From the NCBI RefSeq assembly GCF_036345155.1, contig NZ_CP107772.1:2542001-2606000 (forward strand): DNA of 64,000 nt, read 5' to 3'. The position numbers and the translations under genes were made by a program. The first letter of the stretch is position 1, and every line of letters starts with the position of its first letter. This DNA is from Streptomyces sp. NBC_00582. Lineage in GTDB: Bacteria > Actinomycetota > Actinomycetes > Streptomycetales > Streptomycetaceae. The notes under the pieces are model-generated. The model saw nothing but the letters and a program-made list of their open reading frames with translations, made no database searches and was not told the DNA's origin. Shown in pieces: positions 52,226 through 62,300 of the stretch.

Positions 52226-52248
52226 ATGTCAGTGCGGCGGGATACCGT
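52226..52248 (+). promoter_or_regulatory. RecA-NDp/PafBC-type promoter of sacsin-like gene
   Basis: ATGTCAGTG, 8 bases, TACCGT. Only the first T of TTGTCRGTG-N8-TAnnnT deviates. The -10 ends 29 bases before ATG at 52278. Confidence 0.65.
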
Positions 52249-52277
52249 CCTCATCACGCTGAGGTGAGGGGAGAACC

Positions 52278-55200
52278 ATGGCGAGGAACGCCCGGGCCGA
52301 GCAGCTGCGGGAGTACGGCCGGTCCGTGCTGGAGGGGGCCCGGTCGGAGCAAGTCCTGCGTATGGCACGGCAGGTGAACGCCGTGTCGTACACAAGCGCA
52401 CGGGAGTACGCCGGCCGCTCGCTCTTCGAGTTGCTGCAGAACGGCTACGACGCGCATCCGGGGGACCGCCGCGACGGACGGGTCCACGTCCTGCTGGACG
52501 AGGCGGAGGGCGAGTGGGGGACGTTGTACGTCGCCAACGGGGGGACGCCCTTCACCTGGCGGGACGTCGAGCGGGTCTGCGAACTCGCGCAGAGCTCGAA
52601 GGAGGTCGGTGAGGGCATCGGGAACAAGGGCGTCGGGTTCCGCAGCATCTTGCTGATCAGCGAGGCACCCGAGATCTACAGCGCAGACCCCGACAGCCCG
52701 CTCGGCCCGGAATTGGACGGGTACTGCTTCCGCTTCGCGCAGAAGGTCGACGTGGAGGAGTTCCTCGCCGGTGAGGACAACGCCCACGAGGTGGCCGCCA
52801 AGTATCCACCGCTCCAGGCGCCCCTGCCGCTGGACGATGTGCCCGCGATCTGTCGGCAGCTCGCCGCCCAGGGGTACGTAACCATCGTCCGACTGCCCTT
52901 GCTGAGCGATGCCGCCCAGGCCGAGGTCCGGCTGCGGATGCGCGAGCTCGCGGGGGCGAAGGTACCCGTGATGCTGTTCCTCGACCGGCTCGCTGGCCTG
53001 ACGCTGGAACGGCGGGCCGTCGGTGGCGAGGCAGGCGAGTTGAACGACGCCCACCAGGCGCTCGAGCGACACGAACTGGCACGCTCCGAGGAGTGCTTCG
53101 CGGTTGCGCAGGACGGCGCCGGGCATGGATTCCCCGTCTCCTGCGCGACCGTGGACCTGGGGCCGTCCGGCACCTTTCTCGTAGTGCGGGGCACCGTGGA
53201 GAAGGAACGGCTGAACAGCACCCTCGCCGAGGCCGTGTCTTCCGGGCTCCTCGACGACACGTGGCAGGAGTGGAAGCGGTCCGCCGTCGTCGAGGTCGCA
53301 CTCCCGCTGCCCGCCCCGCGCCGACCGCGACGCGGGCAGATCTACACCTTCCTGCCGATGGGCGAGGACCAGGCCGCGCCGTTCCCGGGACACATGAACG
53401 CCCCGTTCTTCACCAAGTTCGACCGCACCGGGCTTCCCTCCGACAACCCCCTCAACGTGCTGCTGCTCGACGCGGTCGCCGAGACCTGTCTGGCGGCCGC
53501 CGCAGTATTGCGTACCGTGCCCGAGCCGTCCATGCGGCAGCTGGCCGTGGACCTGGTGAGCTGGGAGAGCGAGAAGGGCTCGGCGGGGCGCCTCCGCGCG
53601 GCGGCCCTGCGCGTACACGGGAGCGAACTCGCCGACGTACCGCTCATGCCCGTCCTCGCCGCGGACGGCGCCCTGCCGGAGACGAGCTGGGCCCCGCCCC
53701 GGGGCGCGGTCCTGTGGCCGGACCTCGACCTGACCGTCCTCACGGCACACCGCGCGCACGAGGCCGGGATCGTGGTGGCTGATCCCGAGATCGGTGGCGA
53801 CCGGCTGAAACGGCTGGCCACCCTGTGCAAGGCCCTCGCATGCCCATGGGAGCCGAGCCTGGAGATCCTCGCCGAGTACGTGGAACGGATCGTCAGGGGC
53901 CTTCCCCTCCCCCGGTTCGGTGAGCCCCCCGACGAGCAGTGGAGCGCGCTCTACGAGGACCTGGCCGCCCTCTTCGAGGACAACGGGCACGTCCTGCACG
54001 GCAGGCAGTTGCTGCTCGCGGAGGACTGCACACTGCGGCACACCAACCGTCCCCTCGACAGGGCGGGTACGGGCACAAGTACACGTACACAGGGCAAGCC
54101 GAGCGGTCAGGGTGTCCGCCGCGAGGCGTTCTTCCAGCCGGTGCGTACGGAGGCGAACCAGACCGAGGCCCCGTCCGTCCCCGCCCTGCTCGGCAAGCGG
54201 TTGTTCTCCCTGCACCCGGGGCTGGTCTGGAAGGACCGCGGCGAGCGTACGCGCGGGCGGGCCGCCCGCGCCTTCCTCGAGCAGGAGGGGCTCGTCCGGC
54301 CGTACGACACGCGGGGCTTGCTGGACCACGTGCGGCAGGCGCTCAGCGCGAGCACCGATCTCCGGCTGCGGCTCCAGACCCTGCGGTTCGTCTTCCGGCT
54401 GTGGCAGCCGCGGCGTTCGCTGGGCGGGACGGAGATCTCCTCGCTCGGACTGTACGTACCGTCGGCGGACGGCTGGCTGATCAGGGCGAGCGACGCCGTC
54501 TTCGGCCGGGGCTGGGGCCGCGCGTCCGTAGGTGAGGACCTGGCGGCGGTGGTCGCCGCCGGGCAGGACGTGTCGAAGAGCCTCAAGGCGATCGCCGGAC
54601 GCCTCCTCGCCGCGCCCGAGGAGTTCGCCAAGCGGGGCGAGACCGAGGAGTGGCGGGCGTTCCTGCTGGAGGCCGGGGTGGCCGACGGGCTGGTCCCGGT
54701 CAGGTCCCCCGACGCCTTGAGCCGGGTGGATCAAGGCCGGGAGCTCAGCGCTCGGCAGCTGGTCCGCATGGCGAAGGTGTCTGCCGAAGTGCAGGAGCAG
54801 TGGGAGCCGTACGTCCACTGGCCCGGTGTCTACTACCCCCGGACGCCGTACCGGGGAACCCCCGCCTGGCGGCTCCCCGGCCAGGACGTCGTCGGACGCC
54901 TCGGGCAGGAGGCCCGGCTGGCGTACGCACGGCTTGTCCTGCATGGCCTGGCCAGCTGGGAGGACGCGAGGTTCGCCAGCGTCTGGACCAGTGCCGGCAG
55001 CCAAAGTCCCCCGGACAGGGAACTGGTCCCGACCCCGCTCGGCGCCTTCGTCCGGGAGCAGCCGTGGCTCCCGGTGCGGGGCCGCGACCGGGCCGTCCGG
55101 TTCGTCCGGCCGGCCGACGCCTGGCACTGCCCGCCCGGGCTGGAGGAGGAGCCCTCCTACGCGCCGACCGTCGACCATCGGCTGCGCCACCTCCTGGAAC

Positions 55201-57704
55201 GCGGGAAAGCGGGAGACCGCCTGCGGGAAATGCGGCTCCCGACCTGGGACGACCCCCGGGACAGCGACCGCCTCATCGCCGCGCTGGGACGACTTGCGGC
55301 GGAGGGCGCACTGGGGGCCGAGGACCGGCCCGCCGCGCAGCGCGCCAACGAACGCGCCTGGAAGCACCTCGTACGGCGCCCCCGTCCCGCACTGCCCAAG
55401 GGCGCCAGTCTGCTCGCTGAGTCCGGGGACCGGCTGATCAGCGTACCGCTGTCCGCCCTGGACGGCGGGGAGAGCGATGGCGATGGTGATGCCAGGACCG
55501 TGCTCTACGTCAGCGGTGAACGCGACAGCCTGACGCCCCTGCTGATACGGGAGATGGCGCGCCCCCTGCTCACCCTTCCCGGTGTCTCGGCGAAGGCCGC
55601 CGAGCTGCTGGCGGCCGACCACCCCGCCACCGTCCGGCACACCGACGACCTGATGTTCACGGTGACCGTGGACGGCACACGGGTTAACCCCGCGGCCATG
55701 GGAGAACCACTGGTCCAGCAACTGCCCTGGCTCACGCTGGCCGTGGGCGTCCTCTGCGACCACCTGGCGCGCGGCCCCAGGGCGAGCGAGGCCGAGCTGA
55801 GCGAGCTGACGTCCCTGGTCCGGAGCGTACGTCTGCACCGCTACCGCTCCTGGAACATCGAGCTTGACGGCCGGCCCGGGACGTTGCCGGGCCGCCTCGG
55901 CGGAGTGCTCCCGCTGCCCGATCCGAAGCATCCGCTCGTCCTCTCCCCGGCAGGCGAGCCGGGCTGGCCCGAGACCACCCGCATCGTGATGGCGGTCGCC
56001 GAGCTGCTGGGACGTCGGGAGTTCGGCGACCGGCTGCGCCTCGCCGCCCACCAGCTCGCTACCCGCCACGCCGACCTGCACAACCCGGGCCAGGAGGAGC
56101 TCGCCGACGCCCTGGAAGTCACAAACCACCAGGTCGAGGAGACAAGCCGCCGGATCGACGGGGCCATCGGCGTGGTCCTGGAGCGCTGCCGGCCCTTCCT
56201 CGTCCACCTGCTCGGCACGGAGACGGCGAACTCGCTGTTCCTGCCGCCGCCGGGCGACACCCGGGAGTTCCAGGCTCACCTCGAGGAGTACGCCGCCGAG
56301 CTCCCGGTCCCCGTATCCGAGTTCATCGCCAGGGCCCGCGCGGCCCGCGGTACGGACGAACTGCGGCGCGACCTGGGCATCGGATTCGCCGAGCTGAACG
56401 ACACCCTGCGCGCGATGAGCCCACCCCTGGAACCGATCAGCCACGCCGCCGAGCACGAAGAGGCGCTCCGCACCTACCTGGACCTGCGCAGGAAGGAGCT
56501 CGTCAACCGGCTGCGCTGGGCGGTGCTGGAGGACTTCGACGCGCGCCGTCCGATACCCGACTGGCCCTCGGTCCGGGCCCTGGACTGGATCACCGCGCCG
56601 GAGGCATGGGAGTACGCCATGGACACGGCCGACACGGGGAGCCTGGAGGCGCACGTGGAGGAGCAGCTGGCGCTGCGCCTGGGCCGCCCGGTGCCGTTGC
56701 CCCGGTCGGGCGAACGCCTGCCCACCCCCGACCACGTACGCGGCGCGAACCTCCGTACGATCACCGGCCTGGCCGCCGAACTCGCGGTCCTGGTCAGGGC
56801 GGCCGGACACCCGTTGCCCGCGGCCCTGACCGCAGCCGAGCCCGCCGAGGAGGTCACCGCGCGGCTGGAGGCCGTGGGCGCGCTCGACTTCCGGCCCCTG
56901 TCCCCCACCGACGTCGTCGGCTGGCTGGCGGCCCTCGGCCAGTGGCCCGACGGGATGGCGGTGGCGACGGAACCCGAACGGCACGGACTGTCCGGGGCCG
57001 ACCTGGACCGGGTGCGCAACGCAGCGGAACACGAGCGCCGCGAACGGGAGCGCAAACGGCGGTCGATCTCCGTCGGCGGCCGCGACTTCGACGTGCACTC
57101 AGGCGACTTCACCGCCCTCACCCGCGAACTCGACCGGGTCCTGCAGAGCGGCTCGGCACCGGGCATCACCGCCGCCGGGCCGCTCCGCTTCACGGACCCC
57201 CGCCCCCAGACCGGGCGCACCCAGGCCACCGGTCGCACGCGCGGGCGGCGGTACGGGGGCGGCACGGACAGCGGGCTGACCACGGCCCAGCGGGAGGCCA
57301 TCGGGTACGTGGGCGAGTGGTACGCGTACCAGTGGCTGTGTGCGCGCTACCCGGACCGCATGGACGAAACCTGCTGGGTGTCGGGCAACCGCCGCAAAGC
57401 CTTCCCCGGCCCGTCCGGCGACGACGGCCTCGGCTTCGACTTCCGGGTCGGCTCCGGCAGCCGGCCCTACCTGTACGAGGTGAAGGCGACCGGGGGCGAA
57501 GGCGGCCGCTTCGAGCTGGGAGAAAGCGAGGTCCGCGCGGCCCGCCAGCACGCGGGCAACGACCGCTGGCGCCTCCTGGTGGTCACACACGCCCTCACCC
57601 CTCACAAGATGGCCATCCAGATGCTCCCCAACCCCTACGGAAAGCGCGGCCGGGGCCGCTACCGGGAGGAGGGCGGGGCACTGCGCTTCTCGTACCTGCT
57701 GTGA
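52278..57704 (+). CDS. sacsin-like ATPase with C-terminal DUF3883 domain
   Basis: An 1808-residue protein. The N-terminus is a GHKL/HSP90-type ATPase as in sacsin: N-box 'RSLFELLQNGYDAHPGD' (E51, N55), 'VANGGTPFT', and 'GIGNKGVGFRSIL' (N116-G120). A long middle part is unassigned. The C-terminus (about 1670-1790) is DUF3883, a PD-(D/E)xK relative: 'IGYVGEWYAYQWL', 'GDDGLGFDFRVGSGSRPYLYEVKATGG' with D1721 and E1734-x-K1736. Large ATPase plus DUF3883 proteins recur in bacterial defence islands. It probably senses a substrate with the ATPase and acts on nucleic acid with the C-terminus. Start ATG behind GAGGGGAGA. Single-gene module. Confidence 0.88.
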   Translation: MARNARAEQLREYGRSVLEGARSEQVLRMARQVNAVSYTSAREYAGRSLFELLQNGYDAHPGDRRDGRVHVLLDEAEGEWGTLYVANGGTPFTWRDVERVCELAQSSKEVGEGIGNKGVGFRSILLISEAPEIYSADPDSPLGPELDGYCFRFAQKVDVEEFLAGEDNAHEVAAKYPPLQAPLPLDDVPAICRQLAAQGYVTIVRLPLLSDAAQAEVRLRMRELAGAKVPVMLFLDRLAGLTLERRAVGGEAGELNDAHQALERHELARSEECFAVAQDGAGHGFPVSCATVDLGPSGTFLVVRGTVEKERLNSTLAEAVSSGLLDDTWQEWKRSAVVEVALPLPAPRRPRRGQIYTFLPMGEDQAAPFPGHMNAPFFTKFDRTGLPSDNPLNVLLLDAVAETCLAAAAVLRTVPEPSMRQLAVDLVSWESEKGSAGRLRAAALRVHGSELADVPLMPVLAADGALPETSWAPPRGAVLWPDLDLTVLTAHRAHEAGIVVADPEIGGDRLKRLATLCKALACPWEPSLEILAEYVERIVRGLPLPRFGEPPDEQWSALYEDLAALFEDNGHVLHGRQLLLAEDCTLRHTNRPLDRAGTGTSTRTQGKPSGQGVRREAFFQPVRTEANQTEAPSVPALLGKRLFSLHPGLVWKDRGERTRGRAARAFLEQEGLVRPYDTRGLLDHVRQALSASTDLRLRLQTLRFVFRLWQPRRSLGGTEISSLGLYVPSADGWLIRASDAVFGRGWGRASVGEDLAAVVAAGQDVSKSLKAIAGRLLAAPEEFAKRGETEEWRAFLLEAGVADGLVPVRSPDALSRVDQGRELSARQLVRMAKVSAEVQEQWEPYVHWPGVYYPRTPYRGTPAWRLPGQDVVGRLGQEARLAYARLVLHGLASWEDARFASVWTSAGSQSPPDRELVPTPLGAFVREQPWLPVRGRDRAVRFVRPADAWHCPPGLEEEPSYAPTVDHRLRHLLERGKAGDRLREMRLPTWDDPRDSDRLIAALGRLAAEGALGAEDRPAAQRANERAWKHLVRRPRPALPKGASLLAESGDRLISVPLSALDGGESDGDGDARTVLYVSGERDSLTPLLIREMARPLLTLPGVSAKAAELLAADHPATVRHTDDLMFTVTVDGTRVNPAAMGEPLVQQLPWLTLAVGVLCDHLARGPRASEAELSELTSLVRSVRLHRYRSWNIELDGRPGTLPGRLGGVLPLPDPKHPLVLSPAGEPGWPETTRIVMAVAELLGRREFGDRLRLAAHQLATRHADLHNPGQEELADALEVTNHQVEETSRRIDGAIGVVLERCRPFLVHLLGTETANSLFLPPPGDTREFQAHLEEYAAELPVPVSEFIARARAARGTDELRRDLGIGFAELNDTLRAMSPPLEPISHAAEHEEALRTYLDLRRKELVNRLRWAVLEDFDARRPIPDWPSVRALDWITAPEAWEYAMDTADTGSLEAHVEEQLALRLGRPVPLPRSGERLPTPDHVRGANLRTITGLAAELAVLVRAAGHPLPAALTAAEPAEEVTARLEAVGALDFRPLSPTDVVGWLAALGQWPDGMAVATEPERHGLSGADLDRVRNAAEHERRERERKRRSISVGGRDFDVHSGDFTALTRELDRVLQSGSAPGITAAGPLRFTDPRPQTGRTQATGRTRGRRYGGGTDSGLTTAQREAIGYVGEWYAYQWLCARYPDRMDETCWVSGNRRKAFPGPSGDDGLGFDFRVGSGSRPYLYEVKATGGEGGRFELGESEVRAARQHAGNDRWRLLVVTHALTPHKMAIQMLPNPYGKRGRGRYREEGGALRFSYLL

Positions 57705-57705
57705 C

Positions 57706-57751
57706 CTTGACGTTCAACTCAGCGCGAGATGAGCCGGGGTTAAACGTCAAG
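57706..57751. repeat. inverted repeat after sacsin-like gene
   Basis: CTTGACGTT (57706-57714) and AACGTCAAG (57743-57751) form a 9-bp stem with a 28-base loop, just after the stop codon. The 9-mer AACGTCAAG also occurs at 52175-52183, before the gene. It could be a weak terminator or a module-border repeat. Confidence 0.4.
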
Positions 57752-57851
57752 TTCAACGAGCTCGTGCACGGTTGGCGGTGAGACGTCGGGCCTGGATGGT
57801 TGATCATGGTCGGGTGGTGGGGAACTCGACGCGTGCGGTGATCATCAGCAA

Positions 57852-58418
57852 TCAGCGGATCACGGGCCTAGGCATCACGAGCCGCTCCTCCATGTCTCTG
57901 AGGGCGGCGACGATCGGATGAGGAGAAGTAAGCCGCGCGGGAACCGGAACCACCGAGGCGTCGCCCGCCGGCTTCTGGCTCCGCGAGTCGGGGTGTGATC
58001 CCTCTGCGAGGTATAGCTTCCGCCCACTTGCCCGGAGACGGACCTTCTGGATGCGTTTGCCGGGAGGTTCCAGTCCGTGCCGCTTCGCATAGTTGATGAC
58101 CTTCCGCCACTCGGCGAACTGGTCGTCATCGGCGACACGGACCCGCCCCTCGGTGAGAAGCCGTTCGACCAACCCGGTCACCTTGGCTCGTCGCGCACGA
58201 GCGATGGGCCGTTCGGCGTAGGGCACGGAGCTACGCCTGCGCCCAGCCTGTCCGCTGGATGCCGCCTGGTCGCCCCCTTCAGCCGGCGTCAACCCCTCAG
58301 GACGATGACCATGTCGAAGGTAGTGGAGGCCGTCCTCGGTGACCTCCACGAGCGCTTCCCTGCCACTCCGACTGACCCCTACAACCCTCGACCACGCAAG
58401 GCATAAGCCGACCGCCAA
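57852..58418 (-). pseudogene. truncated Streptomyces hypothetical gene
   Basis: A 188-residue minus-strand frame with an N-terminal 'REALVEVTEDGLHYLRHGHRPEG' winged-helix-like end. It is followed by 'ARARRAKVTGLVERLLTEGRVRVADDDQFAEWRKVINYAKRHGLEPPGKRIQKVRL', and 'VPVPARLTSPHPIVAALRDMEERLVMPRPVIR' precedes the stop. Related Streptomyces proteins continue well beyond the 'RLVMP' segment, so this one is cut at its 3' end at about 57852. The start is uncertain. Confidence 0.6.
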
Positions 58419-58634
58419 TCCCCCGGCGCCCAGGCTGCGGGATGCCTGCGCAGGCGCAAAACCACAGGTCAGGAGCCCTTTGCGGCCGGTTCAAGGATCG
58501 CAACACACTCCACGTGGTGCGTCATCGGAAACACGTGGAGACAATGCCGACGGCCCCAACCAGCGGTGCTGGCGCCGATTCGACCCTATGCAACTCACCT
58601 CCAACGCCGAGCGGAGCAGGGTATCCGTCAATGG

Positions 58635-58682
58635 CCGGTTACCGAAACCGGTGATGCCGCGGACCATTGGTAGTCCACCGCG
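58635..58682 (+). repeat. dispersed hairpin repeat, copy D
   Basis: Short stem CCGGTT / AACCGG around loop ACCGA, then a 3' arm (58663-58682) identical at 19 of 20 bases to that of copy C. It lies about 50 bases upstream of the excisionase-like gene. Confidence 0.75.
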
Positions 58683-58732
58683 TCTCCCCGCTTCCCCACT
58701 GCCGCGGAAGCAAATGAACCCGAAAGGCACTG

Positions 58733-59017
58733 TTGACAGAAATGCCCAGTCAGAGCGGCGAAACGCCTCACAGCCAGTTCAGCCCCGAGCGCATCCGCGC
58801 CACCTGGAGTGGGACGGCGAGCGTCGAGGCCGCCGCCCAGGCGTTCGGCTTGTCGAGATCGAAGAGCTACGACCTCGTTCGCCGCGGAGAATTCCCATGC
58901 CGCGTGCTAACGATAGGCCGCACCGCCCGAGTCGTCACTGCCTCGCTCCTCCGCGTACTTGAGAGCGGCGAGCCGGAGTACAACGGAGCCTCCAGCGCAA
59001 GCCCCAATCCGTCATGA
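58733..59017 (+). CDS. excisionase-like helix-turn-helix protein
   Basis: A 94-residue protein. 'TASVEAAAQAFGLSRSKSYDLVRRGEFPCRVLTIGRTARVVTASLLRVLESG' (about 30-80) is the MerR-like HTH of actinobacterial excisionases/AlpA-type regulators, which normally sit next to a tyrosine integrase. TTG at 58733 or ATG at 58742 is the start. The stop overlaps an ATG (ATGA) opening a 22-codon frame that then ends; no integrase follows. It is therefore an orphan, probably left at the border of a lost integrative element. Confidence 0.75.
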   Translation: MTEMPSQSGETPHSQFSPERIRATWSGTASVEAAAQAFGLSRSKSYDLVRRGEFPCRVLTIGRTARVVTASLLRVLESGEPEYNGASSASPNPS

Positions 59018-59163
59018 CCTCCCTCGTCGGCTTCCTCCAGCTCCTCCACGAGGTTGGGTGCTCGATACGGAATCGAAGCCAGTAGGCCGACGCGCCGCGC
59101 AAGACAACTCACCGGAGCCCGCCAAGGAATTTCCGGGAGGCAATGCACACCACACCTGACGCA
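59018..59163. other. intergenic region after excisionase-like gene
   Basis: Holds only a 22-codon frame overlapping the excisionase stop. No integrase, tRNA or attachment-site repeat was recognised. A promoter-like motif follows at 59164, and the remaining 140 bases up to the CoiA-like gene show nothing else. Confidence 0.4.
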
Positions 59164-59186
59164 TTGTCCGACGCGACAGATAATCT
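59164..59186 (+). promoter_or_regulatory. possible RecA-NDp/PafBC-like promoter, weak
   Basis: TTGTCCGAC, 8 bases, TAATCT. The spacing and TTGTC/TAnnnT cores fit, but three upstream-element positions deviate. It resembles the 50104 element (TTGTCAGAC) more than the consensus. It lies 142 bases before the GTG at 59329. Confidence 0.35.
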
Positions 59187-59328
59187 CATCGGGTGGCCCA
59201 AGACGTCGCTGCACCGTCGGGACGTGTGTGACTGCGCAGGCGCCAGGGGTGCTCCGGGGCGCAGTATCCGCGCCGGGTGTGTGCCTCCTTGGGGGGATGG
59301 GTGCTGACTTTTTTCGGAGGAACTGCTG

Positions 59329-62300
59329 GTGGCGCAGATCGACTTCCGTCTCGTCCAGACGGCGGTCATGGGAGGCCGGGATTCGGACCAGCCGGTCATC
59401 CTGCCCGAGGAGCCGCACAATCTGGATGAGTTCCGCCGCCAGTTCGGCAAGGACGACTTCTGGTGCGGGACGCTGCTCGGTGGCTGCGGCGAGCGGCTGA
59501 TGACCAAGCGCTACGAAACGAAGGTCTGTCACTTCTCCCATTTCCCGGACCGCGACGGAAGCCGGGCGGCTTGTCATCGCACGGCCAACGGCGTCGACAG
59601 CGCCGATCACCTGTTCGTCAAGGCGCACGTGACGCAGTGGCTGGCGGGCCAGGGTCACGCGGCGCAGGCCGAGTTGTGCAGCCTCGGGCACGGCCCCGGG
59701 GATGCCGTGGACTTCGTGCTGCGTGCCACGAATCAACGCCTGCGCTTCGAGCTGCGGCCCAACGACTACCGCAGCTGGCGTGGAACGGCGGACAGCCTGG
59801 CCGCGAAGGAAGGGCATGTCGAGTGGGTCTTCGGGCTGGAGAGCGCCATCACCCGGGATATGACGGCCCGCTACGGCTATGCCCTGCGGGTGCGGTGCGA
59901 AACCGACGGCAACAGCCGCCGGGTTCTGATCGGCACCGTCACCGAGAACCGCCCCGTCGCCTGGTCTCCGCTCGAGCAGTGCCGGATGACCGGCGATGGC
60001 CTCATCACCCCCGACCTCGACGAACTCCGTAACCGCGGGCTGATCCGCGAGGGGGCCGCGCGCCATGACGCCGTGGCCGGCAGCCTGCCGCTGCGCGGCG
60101 CCGAGATCGTCTTCGCGATCGACGGCGAGGCCCGGCCGGACACCGACTCGCCCCTCGTGGAGGGCGGCCGGTACCTGATATCCGGCTTCATCAAACCGGC
60201 CGGGCACCGGATCCTCAAGGCCCAGCTCTCCTTGCCCCACGACACACCCCGCCCCACCGAGCAGTACGTGTACCGGCTGGCGGGCGCGGTGCGCCTGCTG
60301 GTCACCGAAGCCGACCGGCCGGGTGAGAACACCCGCTGGGCGGTGCGCGCGGACAGCCTCATCCAGCTCAAGGGTCTGGACGCGGAACGTACCGGCCTGT
60401 GGCGTCCCCCCGTCGCCCTGGACGAGCCCCTGCCCGCACCGATGCCCGCCACGCCCGCCCCGGCCCCCACCGTTCCGGTGCAGTCCCAGGGCAGCCGCAC
60501 CGCCACACTGTTGCGGCGGGCTCTCGAAGACGTGGCGCGGGAGGGGGCCACCACCACGTGGAAACAGCTGGCCGAGCGGGTCGGCCTGGATCTCGCGCAC
60601 CTGCCCGATCCCAAGCGCCGGGACCTCCTCGTGGAGGTCGACAAGCCGCTCGATCGGAACCGGTCGCTGTTGTGCGTCCTGGTCCGCGCGCCCTCCGGCC
60701 GTCCCCTGTCCTATCTCGCCACCGTGCTGCGCCTGCTCCAAGTCCCCGCCCCGGCCTCGGAGTCCGCGCTGTACCGGTGGTGCGACGAGCAGATCCGCGC
60801 TGCGCATACGGCGTACGGCCACCGTACTCCTCCCCTACCGGCATCGGCTGCCATTGCGGAGGCGCCCCGCCCCGCGGAAGGGCGGGCCGCCCAGGAACAA
60901 CTGACCCTCCTCAAGGCCCAGTTGGCCGTGGGCCGTGCCACGTTGCCCCACGCCACCGGCCGTCGCGCCGCCCGCCTGGCCACCACGGTCAAGGACGGCG
61001 AACAGCACCAACGGCTCTACGAGACTGTCCGGCAACGCAGGCAGGAGCTGCGCGCGTGGCAACGCGAGGGCGAGCGGCTCCTGGACGACCTCGACCGCCT
61101 CATCGGCCACCCTCTGCCGGCGTCTGCGCCCCCGAAGAAGAGCACGCCCGCTGTCCCGCCCGCCGCCGCGAAGAGCCCCGTCTCGCCGGGGAAGGACCAG
61201 CGCACGTTCCAGGCGCAGGCGACAGCAGACATCGCCCGTCTGAGGCAGCTGTTCAAGCAGGCCCGTGATGCCGACGACCTGAACGAGGCCAGACGGATCC
61301 GCCAGGAGGTCTCACGGATCGCCACGGATCGCCTGTCCGGTGAGCCACGGCAGAACCTGCTGCTGCTCCGCACCGACCTGCAGACCTGGATCAGCAGCCG
61401 TGAAGCAGCAGCCGCCCACGCGGCGCTGCGCACCTTGTTCGCCGACCTCGCGACGGCCGGCCCTGCCCCCACGCCTCTCGCCCTGCGCAGTGCCCTGGCC
61501 CACTCGAAGATTCTCAAACGACGCTGCCCCGGCCCCCTGCCGCAGGACCTCGACACGGCGCTCGCCCGCCTGGAAGCCCAGGTCAACGGCGAATTGGTGA
61601 CTCCAGACGACGGAGCCCCCCTGTCGGCGACCCACTCGTCACCCAGCGGCGCGCCGCCTTCCGAGTTTGCCGCTTTCGCAGAAGCCCGAGCGGAGTTCGC
61701 CTGGCTCGTGAAGGAGATCCGTGCCGCGCAGGAGGCCGGCGACCTGGCTGCGGTCCAGACCGCGCGCCACTTGGCCGGACCCATCTACGGTCGGCGTCTG
61801 TCGCCCGAAGACCGGGCCACCTACACGCCGTTGATGCGCGAGGTGAAGGCGTGGTGCCAGGAACAAGATCCGTACACGGACCCGATCCTGCGCCGTATCC
61901 GTCAAGTCCTCGCCGAACTCGGCCGTGCCGGCAACGGCCTGGCCACCGAGCAACTCGCCGCATTCCTCGGCGAGATCAGCTCGCTGCGCCGTCAGTTGGA
62001 CGGGCGCCTACCGGTGCTCGAAGAGGTTCAGGTCAAGCGGTGGAAGCGCCAGCTCAAGGCCCGCACCTCGAGCGCGCCGCGTCGTGCCGCACCGCGCGCG
62101 GCGGACCCGGTCAAGGCCGTCCCCGGTCCCAAGGCCACCGCACCGTCTCCCCCGGACCGTCTGCCGATCGAGACCATCGACAAGCTGGCCGCCATCGCCC
62201 GGGACGTCCTCAAAGACGCGGCGCGCAGCGGCGGCTCACTTCTGACGTGGGGTGACCTGCGGCTGCGGATGGCGGGCGGGCTGCCGCACCTGCACCCGGA

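Noticed and set aside
52254..57098. 1614-codon frame on the minus strand
   Set aside because: It is antisense to the sacsin-like gene, which carries clear domain motifs. Long antisense frames are expected in very GC-rich DNA.
59060..59090. T-loop-like TTCGATTCC on the minus strand, suggesting a tRNA end or attachment site
   Set aside because: No acceptor, D- or anticodon arms can be folded around it.
58867..60822. 651-codon frame on the minus strand
   Set aside because: Mostly antisense to the CoiA-like gene and free of recognisable motifs.
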